From Clusia tigrina (lineage: Eukaryota > Arthropoda > Insecta > Diptera > Clusiidae), in the NCBI GenBank assembly GCA_920105625.2, contig OV050032.1, positions 9,733,629 to 9,797,628 on the forward strand: a stretch of DNA of 64,000 bases, in the 5' to 3' direction. The notes beneath the pieces are model-generated. The model did no database searches and was not told where the DNA came from. It saw only the letters and a list, made by a program, of their open reading frames with translations. Positions 43,465 to 62,030 of this stretch are shown here, piece after piece. A program made the translations under genes and the position numbers. Each line of letters begins with the position of its first letter. Position 1 is the stretch's first letter.

Positions 43465-44356
43465 TAAAACAACAACAGGAACGTGGCTCGTGGATTCGGC
43501 ACGCAGACGGTGACGACAACGGCTACGACGACAGTACCGACTACGCCTGCAGAGCCAAGTACCAGTAGTTTTTGTTGGATTCCATGCCGTTGTTGTTGGC
43601 GGTATATACACCGGTGGGAGGGGGTGGTGAGAAAGAGAAGATGAAAAATGGATAGGGTTCTCTCAGTTGAATTTCAAATTCAAATGTTCAACATGCGGTT
43701 CGGCGAATGATACGGAATTTGGCTTACACCGATTGTATAAGTATACGAGCGCGTGTATAATACACGTGCGTATGCATGTGTATTATTATATATGAGTGAG
43801 ATTTTGTGACGGTACAGTCAGTAAGAGACAGACAGGCACAATAAATGCTACACATTCATATAAAAAAATATATAATTATATATAAATATACATACATACA
43901 CTTATGTAGATACATATAAAAATATGCATTTGAAAGCTTACGAGCACCCATTACCATCATTTAGGCGAAAGGTTAAATGCGTTAAAAAATCTTTATCAGC
44001 AAAATAAAAATAAATTACAAAACCAGAAAATGAGTAGAAAAAAAGCAAAGCTCTCAGGATGAAAGTTGAGATTTCAGACATAATCAGAAAGGCATGAAAA
44101 TTCAATTTTAATTAGTGGACATAAAAAATACGCTTTTTTCGCCAATTTGTAATTGACATAGACGTACGTACATATGTACTCGCATGTGTCCGTGTGATTG
44201 CGTGTTTAAGTAATTACTTGCTTACTTGGCTGAAATTATGTGCTTCGAATATTTCCGTAGTGAGCAGCTCTTGGACACTTTTGCACTCGTTTTCGCTGCT
44301 TTTCCAGTTGCACAAAGAAAATCGCAGGTTTTGTGAAAACTTGTGTCAACAGTATC
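36437..44356. other. Long stretch without supported genes; simple repeats and UTR-like patches
   Basis: Contains GTT/GGT trinucleotides (38308-38358), CAG/CAC repeats (38468-38500), a short AAGC run (38940-38960) and poly(A) at 37711-37733. The patch at 40600-40900 is richer in GC, with repeated AAGCGAAG/AGTGAAGTG and a TTTCAGTTAAC initiator-like site near 40752; it reads like a fly promoter or 5' UTR, but no splice-supported exon can be fixed. No protein family is recognised on either strand. Confidence 0.4.
43432..43463. repeat. (CAG)n trinucleotide repeat
   Basis: About ten CAG units followed by CAATAAAACAACAACA. There is no convincing coding exon around it. Confidence 0.93.
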
Positions 44357-44375
44357 CTTATATATATATATACAC

Positions 44376-44465
<90 letters not shown>

Positions 44466-44480
44466 GCACACGCACACACA
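44357..44480. repeat. (TA)n then (CA)n microsatellite
   Basis: About 95 bp of TA repeats passing into CACACACGCACACG. Confidence 0.95.
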
Positions 44481-44636
44481 CATAGCTGTACATCCATATA
44501 TGAGGATGTATGTATACATATATTTATGTATATACAGCTTTGCGAATGGATGGGTGGTTGCTGGATGGATGAGGATGCCGATGGGTTGAAGGTGGAGTGA
44601 GGCTGCATGTTAGTTAGTTGGCTGCCTGCTGCTTGG

Positions 44637-44705
44637 TAGGTCTGTAGGTAGGTAGGTATGTAGGTAGTTAGGTAGATAGGTAAGTACGTACGTACGTACG
44701 TACGA
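44637..44705. repeat. GTAG/GTAC tetranucleotide repeats
   Basis: GGTAGGTAGGTATGTAGG-type units changing into five GTAC units (ACGTACGTACGTACGTACGA). Confidence 0.9.
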
Positions 44706-48977
<4,272 letters not shown>

Positions 48978-49190
48978 TTTATACCACATATATACCACAT
49001 ATATACCACATATATACCACATATATACCACATATATACCACATATATACCACATATATACCACATATATACCACATATATACCACATATATACCACATA
49101 TATACCACATATATACCACATATATACCACATATATACCACATATATACCACATATATACCACATATATACCACATATATACCACATAGA
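48978..49190. repeat. 11-bp minisatellite CCACATATATA, about 19 units
   Basis: The CC pair recurs at exactly 11-bp spacing (for example 48984, 48995) through about 49188. Open frames on both strands show an 11-residue Tyr/Met/Ile/Val periodicity and are artefacts of a unit length not divisible by three. Confidence 0.96.
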
Positions 49191-49224
49191 TAACATAAAT
49201 ATTCCATATACATATATACCATAT

Positions 49225-49392
49225 ACATACAATATGTACATCCTATATATCTCCTATATATTTCCTATATATTTCCTATATATATCCTATATATATCCTA
49301 TATATATCCTATATATCTCCTATATATATCCTATATATATCCCATATATCTCCTATATATATCCTATATATATCCTATATATCTCCTATATG
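49225..49392. repeat. 11-bp minisatellite TCCTATATATA/TCTCCTATATA
   Basis: About 15 units of a related 11-bp sequence with C/T variants at one position. Confidence 0.93.
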
Positions 49393-52653
<3,261 letters not shown>

Positions 52654-52842
52654 TATAAAATCGAAGATTCCATACTTTATTTTCTACTTTGTTTATATAT
52701 AATCTATTTCAATTACGGTCACAGATAATCCATATCATGTAATTTAAACATATTAGTTTTATTATTTTTACTCACTATTAGCTGAAGGCCTAAGATGCCA
52801 TTGCTTTTTTTTTCTTATTAGTTTATTTCTTTAGTATTTAAG

Positions 52843-52862
52843 CTAATAATAATAATAATAAT

Positions 52863-52950
<88 letters not shown>
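52843..52950. repeat. (TAA)n, (TA)n, (TATG)n compound microsatellite
   Basis: Nine or so TAA units, then about 30 TA units, then GTAT units. Confidence 0.96.
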
Positions 52951-52953
<3 letters not shown>

Positions 52954-53270
52954 AATGTAACTTTTTATACGAGTCTCTGAAACTAAACAATTGTCAGTTA
53001 AAGAGAAATTCGCCAAATGTATCGCGATAATAATTGTAGTATAAGTTTTTATTATTTCTACCTAAAATACACAATGATTAAAATACACATAATAAAATTG
53101 GTATTATGCATATAAGTACATGCATATACAAATTCACCAATACTGATACATTCAAATTACAGTAGACTAAACTCCACAACATAACTTTGAAATAATTTTG
53201 ATTAAGTAACTCATTGTATGCTCTTGTGCGAGTTTGGTTGATAAAATTACATACTTATGCATATATCCAC

Positions 53271-53434
<164 letters not shown>

Positions 53435-56400
53435 GTATTTAAGCACATATGTCACATACATATGCAAACAACTGTTCTAAAAACATTAAGTTACAGTGGC
53501 CAGAGCTAACATGAACGTTATCGGCTACAGAATAAACATAATGCTCGTTATAATTAATTTATCAAATGATAACTAATCTGTGAAAAACAAAAACAGACAA
53601 TCTCCTTTCGCATAATTCTGTTATAGTTCATACATAACAATATTGCAAACAATGCCCAACATCTCCCTTGTCTTCTATGACATTACTGCTATAAGTAACA
53701 TAAGCAAGTCTAAATTATTAAAGATCAGTTATTACTACATGTGCGGAGCAGAACGTGCATAACTGAAAACCTCAATTCCATTGATATTAATATTACAATC
53801 TGACACGCTTATTACAGCCACTTGGAAAACTATCGCTTTGTTGCTTTCCGTATTTTAATGCTTAACCTTTACACATGATCGTGCAGATTTTCTATTTATT
53901 TCTATTAAATGCTCTTCCATCTCCATCTATACACAATTTATGTATGAACGTATTTATATTCAGGGGAATCTATTTATAATTGGCTGGCTAACCGGGTACA
54001 AATGGGTCGTTTAAGAGTAATGGAAAACTGGACTAATATTGAAAAGAGCGACGAGACAAAAAAAAAAAAACATTTTGAACAATTGCTTCAAAAAAATTTC
54101 GGATTATGTACTTACTTGGGAATTATACCTTTTCTGAGTTCACAATGGAAAAACAAAAATGGGAATTCTTCGCAGATTTTGAAATTGGCAACACTGAAAA
54201 ATATGAACATAAACTCCCCGAATGAATTTAGGCAGCAATGCTCTGGCAGATATTAATGATCACGAATGCTTATGACATAATTAAATTGAGACTAGACTAA
54301 GGATTACAATTTTAAGGGTAAAAATGCAAATTTGGCCTACCTTCACAAAGCAGGTTACAACACTATAATTAAATATAAATCGAATAAACTTTCTTAAGAA
54401 AAAAGCATGACAGATAAACTGAATGTTTTGTCCACTTATGTATGTACTTATTAAGTGTAAGCTAACAAAAAACATATACAGATATATACTACAAACATAT
54501 GAGAAACCTACACACTTCGAAAAAGAAATAGCGGCTGCACCACCATACCACTCTTTTTAAAAACCAAACAACTTAAAATTTAACATGTGAATGGTAGACA
54601 CCCCAACCACCAAAACACACTGAAAATCAACCGAGAATACCTAAAAACAGAAAAAGGAGGAAAAGAAGCAGACATCAAGCACTAGGGTACCCCAAGCACC
54701 CACAGAAGACAACAACAATTATACCCGTGAACCCATTCCCAAATTGAGTTTCCAAAACGGCCCAAACATTCACAAATTTCACTGCAAAAAATTAGAAAAA
54801 CTCGACGTACACCACGACACAGCGGCAGAGGCAGCTACAGCAGCACCAACAACAAAACATTTTTACAACAAAACATTATCAATACTAAAAGCAACAAACG
54901 CAAGCGGCAAAAAACGACGGGCAGCGAAATCCACACCAAAGTAAAGATATGAAAACATCGAAAAGAACAAAAGGAAGAAACGACAAACAAGAAAAGCGCC
55001 AACGCTATCGCCAACGACAACGGATACATCGTCGACAGCGCTGCCAACAGAAGACCGGTTAGGTGAGATAGCATTTAAGGGGCAGAGAGGGATTCAGCGC
55101 CGCGCTAGCTCGCTGTGATTGTGGCACAGCGCACACAGCAATTAAAATACGTAATTAATCGTCCAGCGAAATTATTTATATCACTCAAATATAGTTTTAT
55201 ATTTATATTTTTATTCTATACTCTTCAATAAATAAACTGATATATTTTCATATAAATAAAAAGTATCAACTTATAAGTACTTACGCACCTCCACAAGAGC
55301 AAAAAACAACAGCAAATATCTCCTCTCCTCGCGCTTTTGACTCGCTTGAGCTGACTGCACAACTGCAAACGCGATGCTTTGCAATTATACAAAATTATGC
55401 TTTTATCACTCTCTACTGTTTATATTATATATTTTTAAAATTTACTTGCACAAAAAGCAGCACCACAGCGCACTGCACATACGCACTCAAGACCATACAC
55501 CCCACTTGAGCCTTATTTTATTTTATTCTCTTCTTCTTATTATTAACTTGATGAACGATTTTAAAATTAATTATATATATACACATGCATATACGATTTT
55601 TTTAAGTGTGCTCCACTATGCACTTTTTATTTTTTTATTTAGCTGCACTTCTATGCTTTAATTGAAATCTTTTCAGATATTTTGCTGTGTGTGCATTTAT
55701 TCCCATAAATTATTTTTTTTGTTTTTATTAATTAATTGGCAAAATAGACACAGACGTAGTATTAAAATTTTTACTTAATTATATTTAACATAAAACGGAC
55801 GTAGAACCGCACTTTATATTTACAACTTAAAGTATAATTACTATTTCACTTTATATCACTTAATATTTAAAAATTAAAAAAAATTCAAATACATATCCGC
55901 ACCTACGTCGTCTACCACTAACTTTCAAAAATGAATGACGACGATGTTAGTTAGTTAGTTTCTTCCCTGCGATTACTCGCCATTCCATGCCATGCCTGCA
56001 CAAAAACACAATTGAGCACCAAAAGAGCTGGGCAAATGTTTCTATATGTATGCGTTCGTGTGACAAACCGAGAACTGAGAGCAATGAGAAAACCTGAAAA
56101 GTACACAACAATCAGGACCAGTTAATTAAATTAAACAATAAACTACACTTATACAAAAACTCTTTTAAGCGAATGGTTAAAAATATGACTTCGAATTAAA
56201 AACTTTATAAGAACTACTTAAAAACGAAATAACTCCTTTTTGTACAAAACATTCAGATAACATGTGTGAAAAGTGTTGCAATTTTACAAATTTAAATGGG
56301 ATTTTTATAAGGGAAATTAAACCAGAAACAGTAATTAAATATCCCATGAAAAATTACACAAATTCCCTAAACCACATTTACACTGTTGCAAACATAAACG

Positions 56401-56954
56401 TATTTTTTATACATTATTTTGGAACTTGCACTCAAATCTACAAATAAATTGTTATTCACATATTGATATTTCATCGTTTATGAATAAACATAAGCCGAAA
56501 ATATGTAACATTTACGAACTCTCCTATTGATAATAACACATGTTTACCCGTGCAAGTGTATTCACAACTGGCAACATGTAATTATTTCTGGCAAAAACTG
56601 TGATTGTGTCGTGTTATTTTCACGTAAAAATTCTGATAACCCGTAAAAAATTCTAACAAAATTTGTGAATACCGGTGAACAGTTACAAAATATGATGACT
56701 TTTTCATTATTTACAGACATTTCTTTCAGAATTTAACTCATACATAGTTTTTTCGTACTATAAATAAGCGTTAGGCTGATGCCAGAGAAGCAGCGAGAAA
56801 CGCAGCGATAATATAAGCGATATTGCAATGCGACAAGCTGTCAGAGTCGAGCGATAAGCTGAGTTGATATGCGAGATACAATATGTATTCATTTGTTTAT
56901 GGTTCGGTGTGAAAGATGGTCTCAGACGAAGAGTTTTTATTTCAAACAATGTTT
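53435..56954. other. Unassigned DNA containing promoter- or UTR-like patches
   Basis: A plus-strand CAA/AAC-rich stretch (about 54730-55061) ends GACCGGTTAG before GTGAGAT and could be a 5' UTR exon. On the minus strand a stretch from about 55375 (GCGTTTGCAGTTGTGCAGTC) leads to a GTGGAGGTGC/GTAAGTAC donor with GT at 55284-55283, another plausible first exon. The two are in opposite orientation and neither is backed by coding content. Confidence 0.3.
55285..55375 (-). other. Candidate minus-strand first non-coding exon
   Basis: Initiator-like TTGTGCAGTCAGCTC followed by about 80 bases and a near-perfect donor GTAAGTA (GT at 55284-55283). If used for simj, intron 1 would span about 52 kb. Very tentative. 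Confidence 0.18.
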
Positions 56955-57180
56955 ATAACATATTGTTGAAAAAGAAACTGGAATACATCCTTTAAATAAA
57001 GAACGAAAACAAACAAGTGAAGTTTACGTCCTGTATTAGGAGCTGCGGAAATTTCCAGAGAAATTCGATAATTATTGAGAATGTCCTCCGAAACTTTTGA
57101 TTAGATTTTGCACAAAATTAATGTAGATTGCAGAAGAAGTGGACAAATTTCATAAAAGCTCCTATAACACCATTCGATAT
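56955..57180 (+). pseudogene. Decayed PIF/Harbinger-type transposase fragment
   Basis: One frame gives GIHPLNKERKQTSEVYVLY, a stop, then ELRKFPEKF. After a one-base shift MSSETFD, a stop and ILHKINVDC follow. The order (HP..K.R...E.Y.LY..LR...KF..Y.RMS...FD..L.K) matches the N-terminal region of PIF/Harbinger transposases as I remember it. The DDE catalytic part is absent. It ends against a fragment of the P-like short element. Confidence 0.55.
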
Positions 57181-57182
57181 CA

Positions 57183-57266
57183 GAACCCGCCTGCTGACTA
57201 TTTTGACAGAGGCGAGATCTGAATTCTCTCAAAATTTATCTGCACCACCTGTGTCGTTGCATTAAG
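57183..57266 (+). mobile_element. Fragment of the P-like short element (terminal 84 bp)
   Basis: Corresponds to the 3'-terminal part of the copies at 57286-57729 and 58827-59271, including TCTGCACCACCTGTGTCGTT, with a one-base change in the last bases (GCATTAAG for GCATCAAG). It lies in inverted orientation to the neighbouring full copy, only 19 bp away. Confidence 0.85.
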
Positions 57267-57285
57267 GGTATATACACCTTGAATG

Positions 57286-57729
57286 CTTGATGCAACGACA
57301 CAGGTGGTGCAGATAAATTTTTAGAGAATTCAGATCTCGCTTCTGTCAAAATAGTCAGCAGGCGGGTTCCGGAGGCATGAGAATATTTGTAGTAACGGGC
57401 GAAAAATTTCTTTGACGGCTGAAATTTTACTTTTATAACGGCTGAGATATCCTCGTCACTTGGAACTTTGAAACACTTCACATTTTTTTGCCCCAATTTT
57501 TGCGGCATAATACAAAAAATTTGCCCATTTTATTATTTTCACTATATAATAAATAAATAAAATTTATAAACAGCAAAATTTTATGTTTCGATAATTTCAA
57601 TAAAGCGCGGCAAATTTTTTGGCGGCACCGGTTTGCATAATTTGACAGAACCGAGACCGAAAGAGAACAACAAAACAGAATAGGATACGAAACGTCACTT
57701 ATCTGCACCACCTGTGTCGTTGCATCAAG
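57286..57729 (-). mobile_element. P-like non-autonomous transposon, copy A (444 bp, 31-bp termini, 8-bp duplication)
   Basis: Perfect 31-bp terminal inverted repeats (57286-57316 and 57699-57729) begin CTTGATGCAACGACACAGGT and continue GGTGCAGATAA. They are flanked by an exact 8-bp duplication CTTGAATG (57278-57285 and 57730-57737). Terminus length, 8-bp duplication and the spaced pattern C.TGATG.AA..ACA..GGTGGT resemble the Drosophila P element's 31-bp termini. The interior keeps a minus-strand frame from ATG at 57508 with KCFKVPSDEDISAVI, KFQPSKKFFARYYK and SHASG, about 80 codons running into the terminus. It might be a decayed N-terminal exon, but a THAP finger (C2CH) is not visible. Too short for a transposase. 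Confidence 0.85.
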
Positions 57730-57977
57730 CTTGAATGCAGCTATGTTGCTGAGTGATTTCTCGCTTCTCGCATTCGCAGTCGCTTTGGCTCTCTCCTCGT
57801 TTCGCTCTCACTCTGACAGCTTCTTCGGTGCGCCACAAAATACATTTACCAGGTATTATTAATTGAGAGAGTGAGAGGAAAACAGTCATAATATGTGTCA
57901 AATCTGCTCTCTTAACGAATGTTGTATACGAAACAAACTAAAAGAGGGAAATAAAGAAATTATTGTGCTTGGAATAT

Positions 57978-58231
57978 TATTCGAAGACTTATATCCACAG
58001 AAAACATAAAAGACGTAACTTCACTGCTCCACCTCTGTCAGATTTACTTTGACATATAAATATAAAATATATATGTATATACTTTTATTAGTTTAATACT
58101 AGTTAACTTTATTAATAGTTAGGCCGAAGACCTTAGTTGTTAGTTGCCTAGGTAATAAGTTTAGCATTAAATTTATTTGTGTATAAACTTTTTTAAAAAT
58201 AAAAAATAAATAAAAAATATTCGAAGACTTA
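57978..58231 (+). mobile_element. Short retroposon (226 bp) with 14-bp target-site duplication
   Basis: TATTCGAAGACTTA occurs at 57978-57991 and 58218-58231, bracketing 226 bp (57992-58217) that ends in AATAAAAAATAAATAAAAAA. An A-rich tail plus long duplication marks target-primed reverse transcription. The body contains TTAGGCCGAAGACCTTAGTT and resembles the 3' UTR of a 5'-truncated LINE or a SINE. No A/B box pair was identified, so a truncated LINE is the simpler reading. Confidence 0.85.
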
Positions 58232-58530
58232 AGCTTAATGAGCATGAATTTGAAGGCAGCACTTGGACATGGGTGGACCAAGTCTCCAAAGGAGGTCTTA
58301 AAAAGGCTTCAGAAATGTTCTTAGTCCATCAAATCATTAGAAATCATATTTTTAGAGTTCAACGGAAATAAAATTGTGCACTGCAAGAATTTCCGTGAAA
58401 AGTTAATAGAATTAAGCACTAAAGTTAATTTACCAAATGCGGTAAAACAATTTTTTTTTAAATGTCGAATGTATTTTAAAATTAAATTTTTAAATAAAAA
58501 ATTAACAACTCAAAAGAAAACAGAATAATA
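58232..58530 (+). pseudogene. Transposase-like C-terminal remnant
   Basis: Coding-like frames read SLMSMNLKAALGHGW, TKSPKEVLKRLQKCS, then a stop, SIKSLEIIF, EFNGNKIVHCKNFREKLIEL, and VNLPNAVKQFFFKCRMYF followed by KIKFLNKKL, ending near 58528. The final F..CR.YFKIK.LNK pattern is like the end of many THAP/P-type transposases as I recall it (inference). With the retroposon and its duplication removed, the upstream frame joins at EDL. Broken by at least one stop. Confidence 0.45.
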
Positions 58531-58826
58531 GGCAATAGTAAATTATTAAAAATATTATTTTAAGTTGAATTAGTTGTTATATGTGTGTTTGTATAATTTA
58601 GTTTTTTTATATAATAATAAATGAAAAAAAACCCAAAAAAATAAAGGGCATTTGAGTTTTTGCTTATTACGAAAAAGACTGCAAAGCCAAAAAATATCGG
58701 CCAAAATTTACAAAAGAAGCAACATTGTTTATTCATTTTGACACTTATTATGACTGAGAGAAAATGACATTTGGAGAGCGGTCTTCTATTAATAATACCT
58801 GGTAAATGTATTTTGCGCCATAAGCA

Positions 58827-59271
58827 CTTGATGCAACGACACAGGTGGTGCAAATAAGTGACGTTTCCTAGCCTATTCTGTTTTGTTGTTCTCTTTCGGT
58901 CTCGGTTCTGTCAAATTATGAAAACCGGTGCCGCCAAAAAATTTGCCGCGCTTTATTGAAATTATCGAAACATAAAATTTTGCTGTTTATAAATTTTATT
59001 TATTTATTATTAAGTAAAAAAAATAAATTGGGCAAATTTTGTGTAATATGCCGCAAAAGTTGAGACAAAGAAAATGTGAAGTGTTTCAAAGTTCCAAGTG
59101 ACGAGGATATCTCAGCCGTTATAAAACTAAAATTTCAGCCGTCAAAGAAATTTTTCGCCCGTTACTACAAATATTCTCATGCCTCCGGAATCCGCCTGCT
59201 GACTAATTTGACAGAAGCGAGATCTGAATTCCCTCAAAATTTATCTGCACCACCTGTGTCGTTGCATCAAG
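58827..59271 (+). mobile_element. P-like non-autonomous transposon, copy B (445 bp), inverted relative to copy A
   Basis: Same family and length as copy A but opposite orientation. The terminal repeats differ at one position (CAAATAA left, CAGATAA right). The internal frame (KCFKVPSDEDISAVI, KFQPSKKFFARYYK, SHASG) is shared, but the first codons after MPQK are shifted by a small change. The 8-bp flanks (CATAAGCA, GATTCATG) do not match, so this copy may have been moved by recombination or have lost its duplication. Confidence 0.85.
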
Positions 59272-59355
59272 GATTCATGTACAACGTCCGTCTGCTTTAT
59301 TTCGCTGCTTTGCCCTTTGACGTTTAAGTTTCTTTACTCTGTATTCTCTGCCATG

Positions 59356-61522
59356 TTCACATTAGCCTCAGAGAGCCGACCAATTTTGACATGAGTCCGC
59401 ATTCTCATGTGCTTACTAAAATGTTGTCTGAACACCGCCGCATCATTTTGACGTTTGCAAGTTGTCTTTTTCTTTTAGCAACATAAATTCCTTTTAGCAA
59501 CATAAATCTATTGCAGAAGAAAATTAATAATTCATTTAAAAATTAGTGATAGAGAGGAAGAAAGTATTTGTGTTTTAACGTTATTAAATAATGCTAACGC
59601 TGCTGCTTTGCAGATATTAAAATATAGGGAGACTTAATAAAAATGCGTATTCTTTGGACTTAATATTATACAGCAAAGGATTTTGCTCATAAAGCGGTAT
59701 GAGCTCCATTGTTTGTGTTCGGATCCAATTCATTATTTAAAAATAAATTTGATCTTTAATTTAATTAAATATTACACCAGCAAATGTGAAATCAGTAAAT
59801 TTCACATCAGCAAATGTCAAAATAAGTTCAGAAATTTTTTGCAAATTAAAAAAATCTCGCCTCACCTAGGGGAGGAGCCCCCACCAAAGAAGACTAAGAA
59901 AAGACATTCAATTCCCTCCAAATTTATTTACCGTTCCGACCATTTTTTTTGGTCACACGTATAGTGTATGTGAATTTATTGCGTTTTTTCTAAAAATATT
60001 CTATATCCCTGTAGTGAAAATTATAGGCAGTCTTCATAATGTACTACTAAATTTAATAGTAAAAGATCAAGTGGTTAATTTACTAGTTCAAAACTTATCT
60101 ATAAGTTAACCAGTTACTGACTTCTGCGGCACTTCATTGCCGTGTACTATAAATTTTGCCTTTCTTGTCAATTTAATAAAAAAGGAAGTAAAGACAAACA
60201 TTGGAATTTGAAGAAAAGCAGTTCTTTTTATAATTTCAACCACTTTTTGTAATTCCTCAATTTAGAGATAAATTTTCAAGTAAACGCGTGTTTTAAAATA
60301 TCCGCAAAGTGTCTGCAAGGGTGGAAATGCGGTACCATGAATTAACATGCTGAATTAATGTCGAGTACACATTATTATATTATGTACATACATATACATA
60401 TATGAATTTTACATATAAATATGAATTTTACTAGTATTTTACATGTCGAGTACACATTATTATATTATGTATATATGAATTTTACATATACTCTGAGTTT
60501 TACTAGTACTTTAACTTGTTGGTTTCACTGCTGGGATGTTGTCTAAAATAGCGAATATTCGGAGAAAAAAATCAGAAGAAATCAGGGCTACGTTAAAATT
60601 AAACTTTTAGGGGGTCACTTCATTTGTATTTTAAAAATAACTGCGAAACTTCTAAAAAGAAAAGGTTATAATAAATCAAAAAAAATTGTATTATTTAATT
60701 TGGAATTGAAAACTCAAATGTTAACAAGTTATTTTCATAAATTATAACTATTCTCAATGTAAAATCTGATCCAATTGCTTTCCATTTACACTTCTGTTCA
60801 CTGGAAACGCACCATAGTAATCATAGGATGTAGAATAATAATTATTTGGTTTTTTGCCATAATATTATACTACTAATAACTAAAATAATTAATAAAAATT
60901 CATTTATATTAAAATGGGGTCCGACTGCCCCAGTAGTACCCAAAGCGTGTTTAAATATACATACATGGCCATGAACGAATGAAAGTGCACTGGGGACAGT
61001 AAGAAAATTAGAATTTGGAACAGAGAGAGAGACGAAGACTAAGAAATTGCCGGTCAAAAGAGAATTCCACGTTTTTACAGTATTCTCACAAATAACAACA
61101 GTTTCAATAATCTCCGAAAAATCTTCAAAATAGGTAAAAAATGCAGCTAAACGAAACGAACTTCTTTAATAATGAAGAAAACAATTTTTTATTTTATCGA
61201 ATTAATTTTTTTACTTAAACGCAACTGGAATATTTCGCCTTGTGGATCTTGAGGGTTCCTTGACAATGAGAAATTATCAAAGAAATTGTATGTTTTCAGT
61301 TATTTTGAGAAGTTAAGTGAATTGAGGAATGACGATAGTTAGAGTTATGGGGTGTGCACTGTATTTTTACCACTACATACATCAATTTTAAAACCTCCTC
61401 TCAGTAGCAGAACTCGCAGAAATACATTCATATCTACTGTCTATTCTTGTGTGTTCTTTGCCCCCACTTCCCTCTTTGACCGTAGACGTCAAAATGAGTC
61501 GGCTCTCTGAGGCTAATGTGAA
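59356..61522. mobile_element. Inverted-repeat pair enclosing about 2.2 kb; probable decayed DNA transposon
   Basis: TTCACATTAGCCTCAGAGAG at 59356, continuing CCGACCAATTTTGAC, matches the inverse of 61488-61522 at 33 of 35 positions. The enclosed DNA is AT-rich and has no recognisable transposase. A clear target duplication was not found (flanks CCATG and TGGTC). It could alternatively be two solo fragments of one family. Confidence 0.55.
60359..60520 (+). repeat. Tandem duplication, about 85-bp unit
   Basis: TGTCGAGTACACATTATTAT begins at 60359 and again at 60444. The second unit is slightly shorter (loss within the CATA stretch) and both end in a TTTTACTAGTA-type segment. Confidence 0.85.
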
Positions 61523-61556
61523 TGGTCTTAAACTGCAAGTAACATACTGCAGAAAC

Positions 61557-62022
61557 TAGTGATGAGCGATCCGGTTATTTCAGAAGAACGCCGTTATCGG
61601 TGAACGTTCTTGTTAGATAACCGTTCTTTTAAGTTGTTCCCGGGATAATGCTTTCGTTAAATTAAATAATTGTCTTTTTTTGCGAACGAAGTTCTCAGTG
61701 TAAACAATAAATGCGAAAGCTCCACATAAAAATAAAACAATGTGATATAGCTTTAAAGAGTTCACAAAATTCAAATCTAGCATGCAAAGCGATAATAAAA
61801 AATCTTGCAAGTTGCAAACAGGAGAGAAATATTTTAAGAGAGAACATTAATAATGGTTATGAAAGAACGAGAGAAGTAATGTACCCACATATATTGAAAT
61901 ATGTGAAATCAAAGAACGTATATTAAAAGAATGGTTACGGCAAATATTCGGTAGCTGTCGTTACAAGTTATTTTTCAATAACCGTGATTAAATCGCCGGT
62001 ACGGAAATATCGCTCGTCACTA
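61557..62022. mobile_element. hAT-like MITE (466 bp)
   Basis: The left end TAGTGATGAGCGATCCGGTT and the inverse of the right end TAGTGACGAGCGATATTTCC share 13 of the first 14 bases. Flanks GCAGAAAC (61549-61556) and GCAGGAAC (62023-62030) are an 8-bp duplication with one difference. TAG.GATGAGCGA-type ends and 8-bp duplications fit hAT elements. The interior holds weakly similar inverted ACCG/GGTTAT motifs and no transposase. Confidence 0.82.
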
Positions 62023-62030
62023 GCAGGAAC

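Larger units (their letters stand above)
57831..58821. mobile_element. Older element with inverted ends between the two P-like copies
   Basis: The left end GCGCCACAAAATACATTTAC (57832 on) continues CAGGTATTATTAAT. It matches the inverse of the right end, GGCGCAAAATACATTTACCA and on (from 58819 leftwards). Weaker similarity (CAGTCATAATATGTGTCAAA) extends about 90 bp inward on both sides. Inside are a transposase-like remnant (58232-58530) and a nested retroposon (57992-58217). Outer boundaries and target duplication are not established. Confidence 0.55.
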
